Shown one piece after another: positions 34,390 through 43,539 of a stretch of DNA of 64,000 nucleotides. The stretch spans positions 162,350 through 226,349 of the forward strand of contig CALXPL010000003.1 in the NCBI GenBank assembly GCA_944390275.1. The letters are read 5' to 3'. Under the pieces are notes generated by a model. It was given only the letters and a program-made list of their open reading frames with translations, was not told the origin of the DNA and ran no database searches. Each line of letters starts with the position of its first letter. Position 1 is the stretch's first letter. This DNA comes from an uncultured Alphaproteobacteria bacterium (GTDB lineage: Bacteria; Pseudomonadota; Alphaproteobacteria; RF32; CAG-239). The position numbers were made by a program, and so were the translations under genes.

Positions 34390-35691
34390 ATGAAAAAATA
34401 CCTCGATATCGATGTATATCAGGCGGTAAATCAACGCCTTAAATTCATCTTTGAGAACTTTGACAATATCTATGTCGCTTTCTCCGGTGGTAAAGACAGC
34501 GGATTGTTGCTTAACCTCCTTCTTGATTATAAACGAAAACATAATATTAAAAAGAAAATCGGCGTCTTCCATCAGGATTTTGAAGCTCAATATAAACTTA
34601 CTACCGAGTTCGTTACCCGTATGTTTCAAAATAATCTTGACGATATCGAACCTTATTGGGTTTGTTTGCCTATGGGCTCGCGTTGCGCCGTCAGTAATTA
34701 TCAAATGTATTGGTATCCTTGGGATCCTGATAAAAAAGATCTTTGGGTGCGCGAAATGCCCGATTTCCCCTATGTTATTAATCTCGATAATAATCCTCTC
34801 GAATTCTATAAATATAAAATGGTTCAAGAAGATTTATATGCCGAGTTCGGTTATTGGTATGCAAAACATCATCAAGGGTCTTCTATTTGCTTGCTCGGTA
34901 TTCGTGCCGATGAATCTCTGAACCGTTTTCGCGCTTATGCTAATGAACATAAAGTCTTAATTGAAGATAAACAGTGGACCGCAAAAATGGGGGATAATTT
35001 CTATAATGCTTATCCTCTTTATGACTGGACAACGAAAGATGTTTGGGTCGCTAACGGGAAATTCGGCTTCGATTATAACAAAATTTATGACCTCTTTTAT
35101 AAAGCCGGACTCTCTATTAATCAAATGCGCGTCGCCAGCCCTTATCATGAAGCTGCTAAAGAAAGTCTCAATCTTTATCGTGTCTTGGAACCCGATACTT
35201 GGGTGAAAGTCGTCGGAAGAGTGCAGGGTGCTAATTTTGGTGCTATGTATGGCGCTACAAAATTACTCGGTTCGCGTCGTATTACCTTGCCTAAAGGACA
35301 TACCTGGCGTTCTTATGTGAAATTTCTTTTGGCTACCCTTCCTGAAGCAATGCGACGCAATTATATCGAAAAATTTAAAACGTCTATTCGCTTTTGGTGG
35401 AAAAGAGGAGGCGTCGTTTCCGAAGATGCCATTAAAGAACTTGAAGCCTGCAATTATCCGATTAAACGTAACGGATTGACGCATTACCGCAGTGCTAAAG
35501 AAGCTGTGCGTTTCCTCGGTACTCCCGATTCAACCGATGATATTAAATCAACTATTGATATTCCTTCTTGGAAACGTATGGCTGTTTGTATTTTGAAAAA
35601 TGATCATCTCTGTAAACATATGGGCTTTGCTCAAACAAAACAACAGTCCTTACGCGAAAAAGAGCTTTTGAATAAATATCGTAATTTGTAA
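34390..35691 (+). CDS. IbrA-like PAPS-reductase-family protein (DUF3440 type)
   Basis: The PP-loop SGGKDSG at residues 32-38 defines the PAPS reductase/ATP-pyrophosphatase fold. Downstream blocks WVCLPMGSRCAVSNYQ, YWYPWDPDKKDLWVREMP, LLGIRADESLNRF and YPLYDWTTKDVWVAN are those of the IbrA family with a DUF3440-type C-terminus. IbrA and IbrB were described in E. coli as regulators of the eib immunoglobulin-binding genes, and the fold is shared with DndC of the phosphorothioation system; the biochemical activity of IbrA is unknown. It is translated from a start two bases after the pseudo-SNF2 stop and 22 bases before the ParB gene. Confidence 0.85.
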   Translation: MKKYLDIDVYQAVNQRLKFIFENFDNIYVAFSGGKDSGLLLNLLLDYKRKHNIKKKIGVFHQDFEAQYKLTTEFVTRMFQNNLDDIEPYWVCLPMGSRCAVSNYQMYWYPWDPDKKDLWVREMPDFPYVINLDNNPLEFYKYKMVQEDLYAEFGYWYAKHHQGSSICLLGIRADESLNRFRAYANEHKVLIEDKQWTAKMGDNFYNAYPLYDWTTKDVWVANGKFGFDYNKIYDLFYKAGLSINQMRVASPYHEAAKESLNLYRVLEPDTWVKVVGRVQGANFGAMYGATKLLGSRRITLPKGHTWRSYVKFLLATLPEAMRRNYIEKFKTSIRFWWKRGGVVSEDAIKELEACNYPIKRNGLTHYRSAKEAVRFLGTPDSTDDIKSTIDIPSWKRMAVCILKNDHLCKHMGFAQTKQQSLREKELLNKYRNL

Positions 35692-35713
35692 ATTTTAATG
35701 AGGAATGTTTATT

Positions 35714-36241
35714 ATGAGTGGTAAATCTAATAAAAAATTTGTCAGTCCGGTCTATAATGTTATTCCGGTGCCGCTTGAAAAACTACGCGCCAATGATTAT
35801 AACCCTAACCGCGTGGCTCCTCCCGAAATGAAACTCTTGGAAGTTTCTATTTGGGAAGACGGCTTTACACAACCTATCGTGTGCTATCATGATGCCGAAA
35901 AAGATGAATATATTATTGTTGACGGTTTCCATCGTTATACAACTTTGATGACTTCCGAACGTATCCGCTTGCGTGAAAACGGTATGGCCCCCGTTGTCGT
36001 GATTGATAAAGATTTAGGCGAACGCATTGCTTCAACCATTCGTCATAACCGTGCAAGAGGCAGTCATAATGTCGATTTAATGAGTAATATTGTTAAAGAA
36101 TTGCTTGAACTTGAAAAAAGCGAGGCTTGGATTGCCCGTAATATCGGTATGTCTGCCGATGAAATCTTGCGCTTAAAACAAGTTACCGGTTTGGCTTCCC
36201 TCTTTAAAGATGAGGAATTTTCTAAAAGTTGGGAACTCTAA
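35714..36241 (+). CDS. IbrB-like ParB-domain protein
   Basis: This protein of about 175 residues has the ParB/Srx N-terminal fold. PLEKLRANDYNPN is followed by GFTQPIVCYHDAEKDEYIIVDGFHRY (the box II region, here GFTQPIV and VDGFHRY), then TIRHNRARGSH, matching ParB's GERR-x-RA and NE-R boxes in divergent form, and a helix-turn-helix-like end (WIARNIGMSADEILRLKQV). I use the ATG at 35714, nine bases after GAGGA; an ATG at 35705 is too close. It pairs with the IbrA-like gene as in known ibrAB loci. Confidence 0.85.
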   Translation: MSGKSNKKFVSPVYNVIPVPLEKLRANDYNPNRVAPPEMKLLEVSIWEDGFTQPIVCYHDAEKDEYIIVDGFHRYTTLMTSERIRLRENGMAPVVVIDKDLGERIASTIRHNRARGSHNVDLMSNIVKELLELEKSEAWIARNIGMSADEILRLKQVTGLASLFKDEEFSKSWEL

Positions 36242-36263
36242 AATCTGTTGTGTAATTTTCTTT

Positions 36264-36295
36264 AACTCGGAATGCTTATGTTTTCCGAGTTTTTT
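36264..36295 (+). terminator. Terminator of the IbrA/IbrB cassette
   Basis: AACTCGGA / TCCGAGTT stem with a run of seven T closes the three-gene cassette. Confidence 0.85.
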
Positions 36296-36312
36296 TGTTT
36301 TTTATCTTGCTC

Positions 36313-36341
36313 TTGACGCAAAAAACGTTTTGTGATACTTT
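36313..36341 (+). promoter_or_regulatory. Candidate promoter of the secreted protein gene
   Basis: TTGACG and TACTTT are spaced by 17 bases, 40 bases before the ATG at 36381. A TATTATTAATT element follows, also seen before several other SD-less genes. Confidence 0.4.
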
Positions 36342-36380
36342 CTTTCCGTTTACTGTATTATTAATTAAAAAAATACAAAA

Positions 36381-36854
36381 ATGAAAAAGTTTGTTTTTAT
36401 TATTATTCTTGCTTTTGGGGCTTTAAATGTTTCAGCTCAGTCTTTAACAGAAGTAGAAAAGGTCGTCGTTCCCGATTTAAACACCGTGGTATGGCCTGCA
36501 AATGAAAAGGTTGTTTTGGCTTATTCCAAAACAAATAATTTATCCTTATCTGATATTAAGGAATTTTATAAAATGTTCAGACCGGCTTATGCTGCAGATG
36601 AGTTTGTTGTTGCTCCGTGTCTTGACGGGAATGGTATTCCGTATTATGAAATGGCTTTTCAAACTGATAAAGGTTTGGAAGCTCTGCAAATTGTTGCCTT
36701 TTCCTTTCGTTCATGGAATATGAAACTTGGAAAACATAAGGTTTCTTTACAAGGCTTACTTTTAACGATTGAAAGTGGCGATACGCTTGAATATCAATCT
36801 TGGCCCGTTGATGGGGGCTATGAAATTATCCCTCATCAAAGTAAAAAACTGTAA
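36381..36854 (+). CDS. Secreted hypothetical protein with Bacteroidetes-like start context
   Basis: A signal peptide (KKFVFIIILAFGALNVSAQ) ends in SAQ, a cleavage context common in Bacteroidetes. The mature domain of about 135 residues has one Cys and no recognised family. The ATG has no Shine-Dalgarno but an A-rich leader (AAAAAAATACAAAA) behind a TATTATTAATT element, unlike most genes here. Both traits suggest acquisition from a Bacteroidetes-type donor, which is inference. A terminator follows. Confidence 0.65.
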   Translation: MKKFVFIIILAFGALNVSAQSLTEVEKVVVPDLNTVVWPANEKVVLAYSKTNNLSLSDIKEFYKMFRPAYAADEFVVAPCLDGNGIPYYEMAFQTDKGLEALQIVAFSFRSWNMKLGKHKVSLQGLLLTIESGDTLEYQSWPVDGGYEIIPHQSKKL

Positions 36855-36866
36855 GTTTTAAAACAG

Positions 36867-36905
36867 AACTTCTTGGAATTTTTAATGTCCAAGGAGTTTT
36901 TTTAT
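36867..36905 (+). terminator. Intrinsic terminator
   Basis: AACTTCTTGGA pairs with TCCAAGGAGTT (one G-U pair), then a run of seven T. Confidence 0.75.
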
Positions 36906-36940
36906 ATCTCCCTTTTCATAGAAGTTTTCTTCTTGAATAA

Positions 36941-36970
36941 AAAAATACGGAGTAACAACTCCGTATTTTT
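36941..36970 (-). terminator. Terminator of the 37018-37923 gene
   Basis: Thirteen-base perfect arms (AAAAATACGGAGT and complement) around AACA; T-run on the minus strand. Confidence 0.8.
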
Positions 36971-37017
36971 CATGTTGCTTTATGCATCAACAGAATATCC
37001 GCTTTTAGCAAATTGCT

Positions 37018-37923
37018 CTATTCTTTTCTCATGCCGCCATAACCGTTTCTTTCGTCATCGCTTATTTCATTATAGGCTTTGTTTTTGCGACGTTTCAATA
37101 AGTTTCGAGGCTTAAATAAAGAACGAATCATTAGGTCTATTTCTGGTATGTAGAGAATTATCAATAAGATAAGATTGATTATGTATAAGGAAATTATTAG
37201 CCTTACATCCCCCGTGTTGCCGTTTTGGGGGTTCTTTTGGCTGTAGGCAATGTCCCTTTGGATTTTCTTGGCATTGTCGGTTTCATAAATAAAAAGCCTA
37301 CCGTTGCTGCTAGCGATTGCGTAAGTCTTGCCTTGCTCTATTCTATTTTTGCTGTTGTTCGGATGATTTTTACTTATGTTCCATGTCGTTCCGTTTATGG
37401 TTACGCTGTTCTTGGTCTTATCGGTTAAAACTCCAAAATCCAAATAGGTGCGGGGAACGAATGGGGTTAATTGGGGAAATTTCTCCGGATAATTCCAACC
37501 CAAAATAAGTAATATCAAGGGAAAAGTACTTACTATCGTGGCGATAAGGCAGAATTTTCTTATATCGCCTCCTTCAGGAAAATAGACTATTATACTTGCC
37601 CCAAGTATGGCGCAAACAAACATCAAAAGAATCCAATATGCTATGTAGATTCCCTTGGTATTCTCGGCTGTTCGTTCTTTCAGATTTAGTTTACTGACGT
37701 AAATTTTATTCCCGTCTGCATAAACATAGGCTGTTTCTCCGTTGACAATCAGTTTTTCATCTAACAGGAAATCGGTTGTGCCGTTTGCTGTTTGATAAGT
37801 CAAATTGCCGACTGTGGCACTCTTTTCATTTACTTCTCTTAATTCTCCTTGGGAAATAAGACTAATGTCTTGGCAGGATATTAGTAAAAATATCATGCTC
37901 ATGAATAATAATAACTGTTTCAT
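37018..37923 (-). CDS. Membrane lipoprotein, paralogue of 41544-42437
   Basis: A lipoprotein signal ends in LLISCQD. A first beta-rich domain (TYQTANGTTDFLL..YVYADGNKIYVSKL) is followed by two membrane helices (about residues 90-150), a second domain repeating the first's pattern (VTINGTTWNISK..YAIASSNGRLFIYE), a third membrane helix and a basic tail (KPRNLLKRRKNK) ending in RNGYGGM. The paralogue at 41544-42437 shares all parts. I use the ATG at 37923; no Shine-Dalgarno, but TATTATTAATTTT lies about 30 bases upstream. Function unknown. Confidence 0.7.
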   Translation of the reverse strand: MKQLLLFMSMIFLLISCQDISLISQGELREVNEKSATVGNLTYQTANGTTDFLLDEKLIVNGETAYVYADGNKIYVSKLNLKERTAENTKGIYIAYWILLMFVCAILGASIIVYFPEGGDIRKFCLIATIVSTFPLILLILGWNYPEKFPQLTPFVPRTYLDFGVLTDKTKNSVTINGTTWNISKNHPNNSKNRIEQGKTYAIASSNGRLFIYETDNAKKIQRDIAYSQKNPQNGNTGDVRLIISLYIINLILLIILYIPEIDLMIRSLFKPRNLLKRRKNKAYNEISDDERNGYGGMRKE

Positions 37924-38020
37924 AATTTTTATGGTTTTTAAAATTAATAATATGTGAATTGATTGTAATTTATTGTCATTTTTGTCAAAAGTCAAGCACA
38001 TTTTCGAAAATTGCGTTTAT

Positions 38021-38053
38021 AAAAAAAGTTCTAAGACTAACTTAGAACTTTTT
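38021..38053 (-). terminator. Terminator of alaS
   Basis: AAAAAGTTCTAAG / CTTAGAACTTTTT stem with a T-run on the minus strand. Confidence 0.85.
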
Positions 38054-38072
38054 ACTCTTCTTTTGATGTGGT

Positions 38073-40706
38073 CTAGATTGCCGCTTTTATCGCCTCATAG
38101 GCTTCGGATAGTTTGTTGCCATTCGGACCACCGGCTTGAGCCATATCGACTCTGCCGCCTCCGCCTTGACCGCCTACCGCAGCTGAGCCGATTTTTACCA
38201 AATCTACCGCGGAATATTTGTTCGTCAGGTCTTTGGTTACACCAACTACTAACGAGGCTTTTCCTTCCTTGTCTGTGCCTAAGACAACAATGCCTGAACC
38301 AATGTTTTTGTTTATCTCATCAATAAAGGCTTTTAACTCTTTGGGGTGGACATTCGGAACTGATTTCGCTATGAATTTTATGCCGTTGACCGTTTCTATC
38401 TTGTCGCTGTTGTCCGCACTCTTGCTGTTGGCAAAGGCTTTTTTCAAATTGAAGATATCGGCTTCCAATTTCTTCTTTTCTTCGACCAATTGTTTAATGC
38501 GGCTCTCTAAACTGTTGCTGTCAACTTTTAACAGTTGGCTCGCTCCATGAAGTTTGTCTTCCATGTCTTGGACATATTGTTCCGCTCCGCGACCCGTAAC
38601 ACATTCTATTCTTCTGATGCCGGCTGCTACCGCGCTTTCTCCAACGATGTTGAAATAGCCTATTTCTCCCGTACTCTTAACGTGGGTACCGCCGCATAAT
38701 TCTCTTGAGAATTCTTCTCCTTCTTTGCCCATGCAAACAACGCGGACTTCTTCTCCGTATTTTTCTCCGAATAACGCCATTGCTCCGCTTGATACCGCTT
38801 CTTCTTGCGTCATAAGACGGGTGATTACCGGATAATTCTTTCTTATCGCGGCGTTGACTATGTTTTCGACTTGTCTTAATTCTTCCGCCGTGATTTGTTT
38901 GTGGTGCGAAATGTCAAATCTCATGCGGTCGGCACTTACTAAAGAACCTTTTTGTGTAACATGAGCTCCTAAGACATCTCTTAATGCCCTATGTGCCAAG
39001 TGGGTTACCGAATGGTTCGCACAAATGTCATGACGGCGTTCTTCTTTAACCTGAAATGTTAAGGTATCTCCAACTTTGACCATGCCTTTGAGCAACTTGC
39101 AACAATGAACCGTTATCCCGTCTAGTTTGTGTTTTGTATCGGTGACTTCTATTGTCGTTTCTGCGTTGCTTAATACTCCCGTATCTCCGACTTGACCACC
39201 CATCTCTCCGTAAAACGGTGTTTGGTTGGCAACAAGATAGAATTCTCCTCCGCTGACCGCGTTTATCATCTGTCCGTCTTTTACTAATGCGGTTACTTGA
39301 GCATCACTTCTTAAGGTCGTATAGCCTAAAAATTCTGTCGCTCCGCATTTCTCTTGAACTTCAAACCAGACTTTTTCCGTACCGGCATCGCCTGAACCTG
39401 CCCAGTTCTTGCGGGCTTCTTCTCTCTGCTTTTCCATAGCCGCATCAAAGCCTTTGGTATCGACTTTAATGTCTTTGGCTCTTAAGGCGTCTTGTGTCAA
39501 ATCTAAAGGAAAGCCGTAGGTGTCATATAACTTAAATGCCGTTTCTCCGTTTAAGGTATCTCCGGATTTTAATCCAAGGCTTGCTTCATCCAATAATTTT
39601 AACCCTTTGTCCAAGGTTCTTAAAAAGCGTGTTTCTTCCGCTTTTATGGTCTCTTTAATCAAGGCTTCCGCACGATAAAGTTCCGGATAGGCTTCACCCA
39701 TTTCTCTTTGCAGAGAGGGCAGGAGTTTATACATCATCGGTTCCTTTACACCAAGCATGTATGCATGGCGCATGGCTCTTCTCATGATTCTTCTTAAAAC
39801 ATAGCCGCGACCTTCATTCGATGGTAAAACACCGTCTGCAATCAAAAAGGCCGTCGAACGCAAGTGGTCGGCTATCACATTAAACGAAGATTGGTAGGGA
39901 CCTTTGGGGTCTTCTTTCGGGGCAAGTTTTGAAATGTCGTTGATTAAATTCTTAAACAAGTCTATCTCATAATTGGAGTGAACCCCTTGTAATATCGCTG
40001 AAATTCTCTCCAAGCCCATGCCCGTATCAATGCATTTTTTCTTTAAGGGAATTCTTGTGCCGTCGGCTAAGTCTTCAAACTGGTCAAAAACCAAGTTCCA
40101 TATCTCTATCCAGCGGTCGCCGTCTTCTTCCGGTGTTCCCGGTAAACCGCCCCAGACTTCCGGTCCGTGGTCATAAAAAATTTCAGAGCAGGGGCCGCAG
40201 GGACCAGTGTCCCCCATTTGCCAGAAGTTGTCTTTGGTGGCTATTCTGATGATTCTTTCATCCGGTAATCCTGATACTTTTTTCCAGATGTTGTAGGCTT
40301 CATCATCATTATAATAAACGGTTACCGCCAGTTTATCTTTGGGTAAACAAAATTCTTTGGTAACCAATTCCCATGCCCAATTTATCGCTTCATCCTTAAA
40401 GTAATCGCCGAACGAAAAATTGCCGAGCATTTCAAAAAACGTGTGGTGTCTTACCGTATAACCCACATTGTCCAAATCGTTGTGTTTGCCTCCCGCACGA
40501 ACGGATTTTTGGGAAGTGGTCGCTCGTGTGAAATCGCGGGTTTCGTTGCCGGTGAAGATGTTCTTAAATTGTACCATACCCGAGTTTGTAAACATTAATG
40601 TCGGGTCATTGTCCGGTACTAACGAAGATGATGGTATTATCTTATGCCCATGTTTGGCAAAAAAGTTTAAATAAGTGCTTCTTATATCTTTTAATGTTGT
40701 GGTCAT
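38073..40706 (-). CDS. alaS: Alanyl-tRNA synthetase
   Basis: AlaS charges tRNA-Ala. The class II catalytic domain starts with [13 protein letters not shown] and contains motif-like blocks [12 protein letters not shown] and GNFSFGDYF. The editing domain has the zinc motif HxxxH as [12 protein letters not shown] and C-x-x-x-H as CGGTHV. A coiled coil and the C-Ala domain ending in [16 protein letters not shown] complete it. I use the ATG at 40706 behind GGGAAG, giving 877 residues, the usual size. It stands alone between two lipoprotein paralogues. Confidence 0.97.
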   Translation of the reverse strand: MTTTLKDIRSTYLNFFAKHGHKIIPSSSLVPDNDPTLMFTNSGMVQFKNIFTGNETRDFTRATTSQKSVRAGGKHNDLDNVGYTVRHHTFFEMLGNFSFGDYFKDEAINWAWELVTKEFCLPKDKLAVTVYYNDDEAYNIWKKVSGLPDERIIRIATKDNFWQMGDTGPCGPCSEIFYDHGPEVWGGLPGTPEEDGDRWIEIWNLVFDQFEDLADGTRIPLKKKCIDTGMGLERISAILQGVHSNYEIDLFKNLINDISKLAPKEDPKGPYQSSFNVIADHLRSTAFLIADGVLPSNEGRGYVLRRIMRRAMRHAYMLGVKEPMMYKLLPSLQREMGEAYPELYRAEALIKETIKAEETRFLRTLDKGLKLLDEASLGLKSGDTLNGETAFKLYDTYGFPLDLTQDALRAKDIKVDTKGFDAAMEKQREEARKNWAGSGDAGTEKVWFEVQEKCGATEFLGYTTLRSDAQVTALVKDGQMINAVSGGEFYLVANQTPFYGEMGGQVGDTGVLSNAETTIEVTDTKHKLDGITVHCCKLLKGMVKVGDTLTFQVKEERRHDICANHSVTHLAHRALRDVLGAHVTQKGSLVSADRMRFDISHHKQITAEELRQVENIVNAAIRKNYPVITRLMTQEEAVSSGAMALFGEKYGEEVRVVCMGKEGEEFSRELCGGTHVKSTGEIGYFNIVGESAVAAGIRRIECVTGRGAEQYVQDMEDKLHGASQLLKVDSNSLESRIKQLVEEKKKLEADIFNLKKAFANSKSADNSDKIETVNGIKFIAKSVPNVHPKELKAFIDEINKNIGSGIVVLGTDKEGKASLVVGVTKDLTNKYSAVDLVKIGSAAVGGQGGGGRVDMAQAGGPNGNKLSEAYEAIKAAI

Positions 40707-40859
40707 TTTTCTTTTACTTCCCAAAAAATAAATGAATCTTTTAACCTTGTTAAATTAAGGCAATCTTTTGGGAAAGTCTAGTAAAATATGACTCCAAATC
40801 ACGCTTTTTTATACTTTTTTTACTTTATGCTATCTTTTTTTGACTTTGTTTTTGAATCT

Positions 40860-41357
40860 TTATTGTATGGCGACGCTTGAACCCAATTCAATTACAAAAT
40901 TGAGATTGAGAATCGTTGCGTAAAGCAACCAGAATAAATAAGGATACAATAAATTTCCGCTCCAGCGACCGGCTTCATTATAGACTCGAATCATTCGAAA
41001 GGCGGTCAGAACCAATGCGATAACAACAATTAATCCCCATAAAAGCTGACCTTTGGCAAAAAAGGTGTAGCACCATAAACATTGTAAAACCATTTGTAGC
41101 AGAAATTCATTGTTATATTTATGGACTTCTTCTAGCGGTAAGTTTTTTATCGCAATGAAAAATGAGGCTCCGATTAAAATATACATGATTGTCCAGACTA
41201 TCGGGAAAACTTCATTGACCGGGGTCATCGCCGGTTTGTAGCTGAATTCATACCAACCGATTAAGCCGGTTTCCGTAAACATACGGCAGATATGAATTGT
41301 GAGAAACAAGATGGCTGTTGCGTATATCAGTTTTATGTATTTATCGACGCCTTGCAT
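40860..41357 (-). CDS. tspO: TspO/MBR family protein
   Basis: This 165-residue, five-helix membrane protein has TspO blocks: WYEFSYKPAMTPVNEVFPIVWTIMY (core YKPAMTP and FPIVWTIMY), then LLWGLIVV and a final YLFWLLYATILNLNFVI. TspO proteins bind porphyrins and regulate tetrapyrrole and stress responses. The usual WxxPPxxxFPxVW has TPVN instead of PP-x-x, a modest divergence. GGAGC precedes the ATG. Confidence 0.85.
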   Translation of the reverse strand: MQGVDKYIKLIYATAILFLTIHICRMFTETGLIGWYEFSYKPAMTPVNEVFPIVWTIMYILIGASFFIAIKNLPLEEVHKYNNEFLLQMVLQCLWCYTFFAKGQLLWGLIVVIALVLTAFRMIRVYNEAGRWSGNLLYPYLFWLLYATILNLNFVIELGSSVAIQ

Positions 41358-41488
41358 TTTTTTGCTCCTTTTCTTTTTCAGCTCTCTTGATGATAAAATT
41401 ATTTTAACTCCTTTGTCAAGTCTTGTTTCTTTTCCTTTTGTTTTTTACAAAATTTGTGCCGCTTTCTTTGCTCGAATTTGGGGATATA

Positions 41489-41527
41489 AAAAAAACAGAG
41501 CGATATTTGCTCGCTCTGCTTTTTTTG
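41489..41527 (-). terminator. Terminator of the 41544-42437 gene
   Basis: AACAGAGCGA / TCGCTCTGCTT stem with A- and T-runs on both sides. Confidence 0.8.
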
Positions 41528-41543
41528 GTGTTCTGTTTATTTC

Positions 41544-42437
41544 CTAATCCCAGCGGCCGTAGCCTTGTCGGTCGTCATTCACTTCTTCATACATCTCGCA
41601 TGAATCCTTTTCCCTCTTAAAGCATTTGCCAAAAAAGCGGTTGATGTCCTTCCAAAATAGTCCGAATAGGGTTATCAATCCAAATGCTCCTAAAATAATA
41701 ATTGCTTTTTCCTCGCCGTTTGTCTTATTGTGGCGGTTGGCATAGGTAATTTCTTGGCGGATTTGTTTCTCGCTTTCGGCTTCGTACAATGCGAAGTCAT
41801 TTCCGTTTTGGACAACCGCATAGTTCTTGCCTTCGCCTATTTTCTTATTGCTATTTTCTGGATAGGTATCCGATATTTTCCATGTGACACCTTTTATGGT
41901 TTTTGTCTTATCCGTTTTATTCGTCAGATGTCCGTATGCCAATATTTTTAATGGTACGGAATTTCTTGGATAAAAACAACTGTTTGGATAATTTAATCCA
42001 ATTATTAAGAAAATTGTCGGAATAACCATTATACCGCAAGCTGCCTTTATGAATGTTATATCGAACTCATCCAAGCCCTCACCAATATTTAGTAATGACA
42101 TGAGAAGAATAAAGCCCATTACTACTATTTGTATTAATAAGCCTATTTGGTAGCCTATTTTAAGATGATGCCCGAAGCTAACTTTTTCTTCATTGAGTTT
42201 GCTGACGTAGAGTTTTTTGTCTTGCGCATAAATGTAGCCCTTTTCTCCGTCAATAACTATCTTATCTCCAAGCAAAAAATCTGTCGTACCGTTTGCCGTC
42301 TGATAGGTCGTTGTGCCTATCGTGGCTGTGTTCTCCGTGATTGCGGTTAATTTTCCTTCCGCGATTAATTCCTTGTCTTGGCAGGCGGTGCATAAAAACA
42401 GAAACACCATGCTGAATAAAAATAATAAACGTTTCAT
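41544..42437 (-). CDS. Membrane lipoprotein, paralogue of 37018-37923
   Basis: The lipobox is LCTAC, and the same layout as the paralogue follows: beta domain with TYQTANGTTDFLLGDKIV (core shared with the other copy), two membrane helices, a second beta domain (GVTWKISDTYPENSNKK), a third helix and an acidic tail ending in RQGYGRWD. Upstream sequence is also conserved, including CTTGACA-type -35 elements and TATTATTAATTT about 30 bases before the ATG, so gene and promoter were duplicated together. No Shine-Dalgarno. Confidence 0.7.
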   Translation of the reverse strand: MKRLLFLFSMVFLFLCTACQDKELIAEGKLTAITENTATIGTTTYQTANGTTDFLLGDKIVIDGEKGYIYAQDKKLYVSKLNEEKVSFGHHLKIGYQIGLLIQIVVMGFILLMSLLNIGEGLDEFDITFIKAACGIMVIPTIFLIIGLNYPNSCFYPRNSVPLKILAYGHLTNKTDKTKTIKGVTWKISDTYPENSNKKIGEGKNYAVVQNGNDFALYEAESEKQIRQEITYANRHNKTNGEEKAIIILGAFGLITLFGLFWKDINRFFGKCFKREKDSCEMYEEVNDDRQGYGRWD

Positions 42438-42522
42438 AATGATTTATTTTTTTTTGAAATTAATAATATGAGAATTGTTTTTAACTTATTGTCTTTTTTG
42501 TCAAGTGTCAAGCAAATTTTCG

Positions 42523-42557
42523 AAAAAAAACAGAGCGATTTCTCCTCGCTCTTTGTT
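42523..42557 (-). terminator. Terminator of sua5
   Basis: AAACAGAGCGA / TCGCTCTTTGTTT stem; its sequence resembles the hairpin at 41489-41527. Confidence 0.75.
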
Positions 42558-42578
42558 TCGTAGAAATTTAGACAAGTA

Positions 42579-43535
42579 TTATTCTTTGTAAGAGGCTCTT
42601 TTTATGCGGTCGTTGATGGCTAAGCCTAATCCTGTTTCCGGTATCGGTGCCATGGCTATCTTCTCGTATCCTGATGCTTTTTCGGCTTCCCTCATATAAG
42701 CAAATAAATTGGCGGCCGCTTCATTGACATCACCTTGCGGACTTAAATTTAAATTTCCGCGGTCGTTCTCTCCGAAACCTATGTAAAATTCTTTCTCTTC
42801 AACATCTTCGGCTTTAACATTAATGCGCATCGGTTTACGCGGTGCATAGTGTTTTAATAATTGTCCGGGGGCTTTGGGCATATTCGGATTTTCTTGTCCG
42901 AAATATACTTTTTCTCCCGTGTAGCTTTCTAATTCTTCTTTTGACATCCCGCCGGCTCGCAACATGACAATGTGCGGTGTGGTCAAATCTATTATCGTTG
43001 TTTCAACCCCAATGCGGCATGACCCTCCGTCTAATATCATGTCAACCCTATCTCCGAGGCTGTCTTGAACGTGTTGCGCCGTGGTCGGACTGATGCTCTT
43101 GAAGCGGTTGGCCGAGGGAGCTACTATCGGAACTCCGCTCTTTTTGATTAACTCTAAGGCTACCGGATGATTGGGCATGCGTACCGCTATCGAACCTAAA
43201 CCCGCACAGGCTAAATCTATTGAGGGATTGTCGTCTTTTCTCTTTAAGACGAAAGTTAACGGTCCGGGCCAGAAATGTTTGGCTAAATCTAGCGCACGAT
43301 TGTCTGTTTCCGCGTATTCTGGCAAAAAATCTATTTCCGCAATGTGGGAGATTAACGGGTCAAATAACGGACGTTCTTTGGCTTTGAATATGTTGGCTAC
43401 CGCTTGTGAATTATAAACATTCGCCCCTAAGCCATATACCGTATCCGTCGGAAAAGAAACCAATTTTCCTTCGCGGATGTATTGTGCGGCTTGTGCCATG
43501 TTTTCTTCACTGGGTTGATATATGTTCTTTATCAT
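42579..43535 (-). CDS. Threonylcarbamoyl-AMP synthase, Sua5 type
   Basis: The enzyme makes the threonylcarbamoyl adenylate for t6A37 of tRNA. The YrdC domain shows FPTDTVYGLGAN, KAKERPLFDPL, VPIVAPSANR and GVETTIIDL; the SPTTAQHV segment is also conserved. A C-terminal Sua5 domain follows (APGQLLKHYAPRKP), making 318 residues and distinguishing it from short TsaC. It is followed on the same strand by the terminator at 42523 and preceded four bases upstream by the SUKH gene. Confidence 0.94.
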   Translation of the reverse strand: MIKNIYQPSEENMAQAAQYIREGKLVSFPTDTVYGLGANVYNSQAVANIFKAKERPLFDPLISHIAEIDFLPEYAETDNRALDLAKHFWPGPLTFVLKRKDDNPSIDLACAGLGSIAVRMPNHPVALELIKKSGVPIVAPSANRFKSISPTTAQHVQDSLGDRVDMILDGGSCRIGVETTIIDLTTPHIVMLRAGGMSKEELESYTGEKVYFGQENPNMPKAPGQLLKHYAPRKPMRINVKAEDVEEKEFYIGFGENDRGNLNLSPQGDVNEAAANLFAYMREAEKASGYEKIAMAPIPETGLGLAINDRIKRASYKE

Positions 43536-43539
43536 CTTC

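Noticed and set aside
33137..36241. A complete Dnd phosphorothioation system
   Set aside because: DndA-, DndD- and DndE-type genes are missing and the PP-loop protein has the IbrA/DUF3440 pattern, so only the fold is shared.
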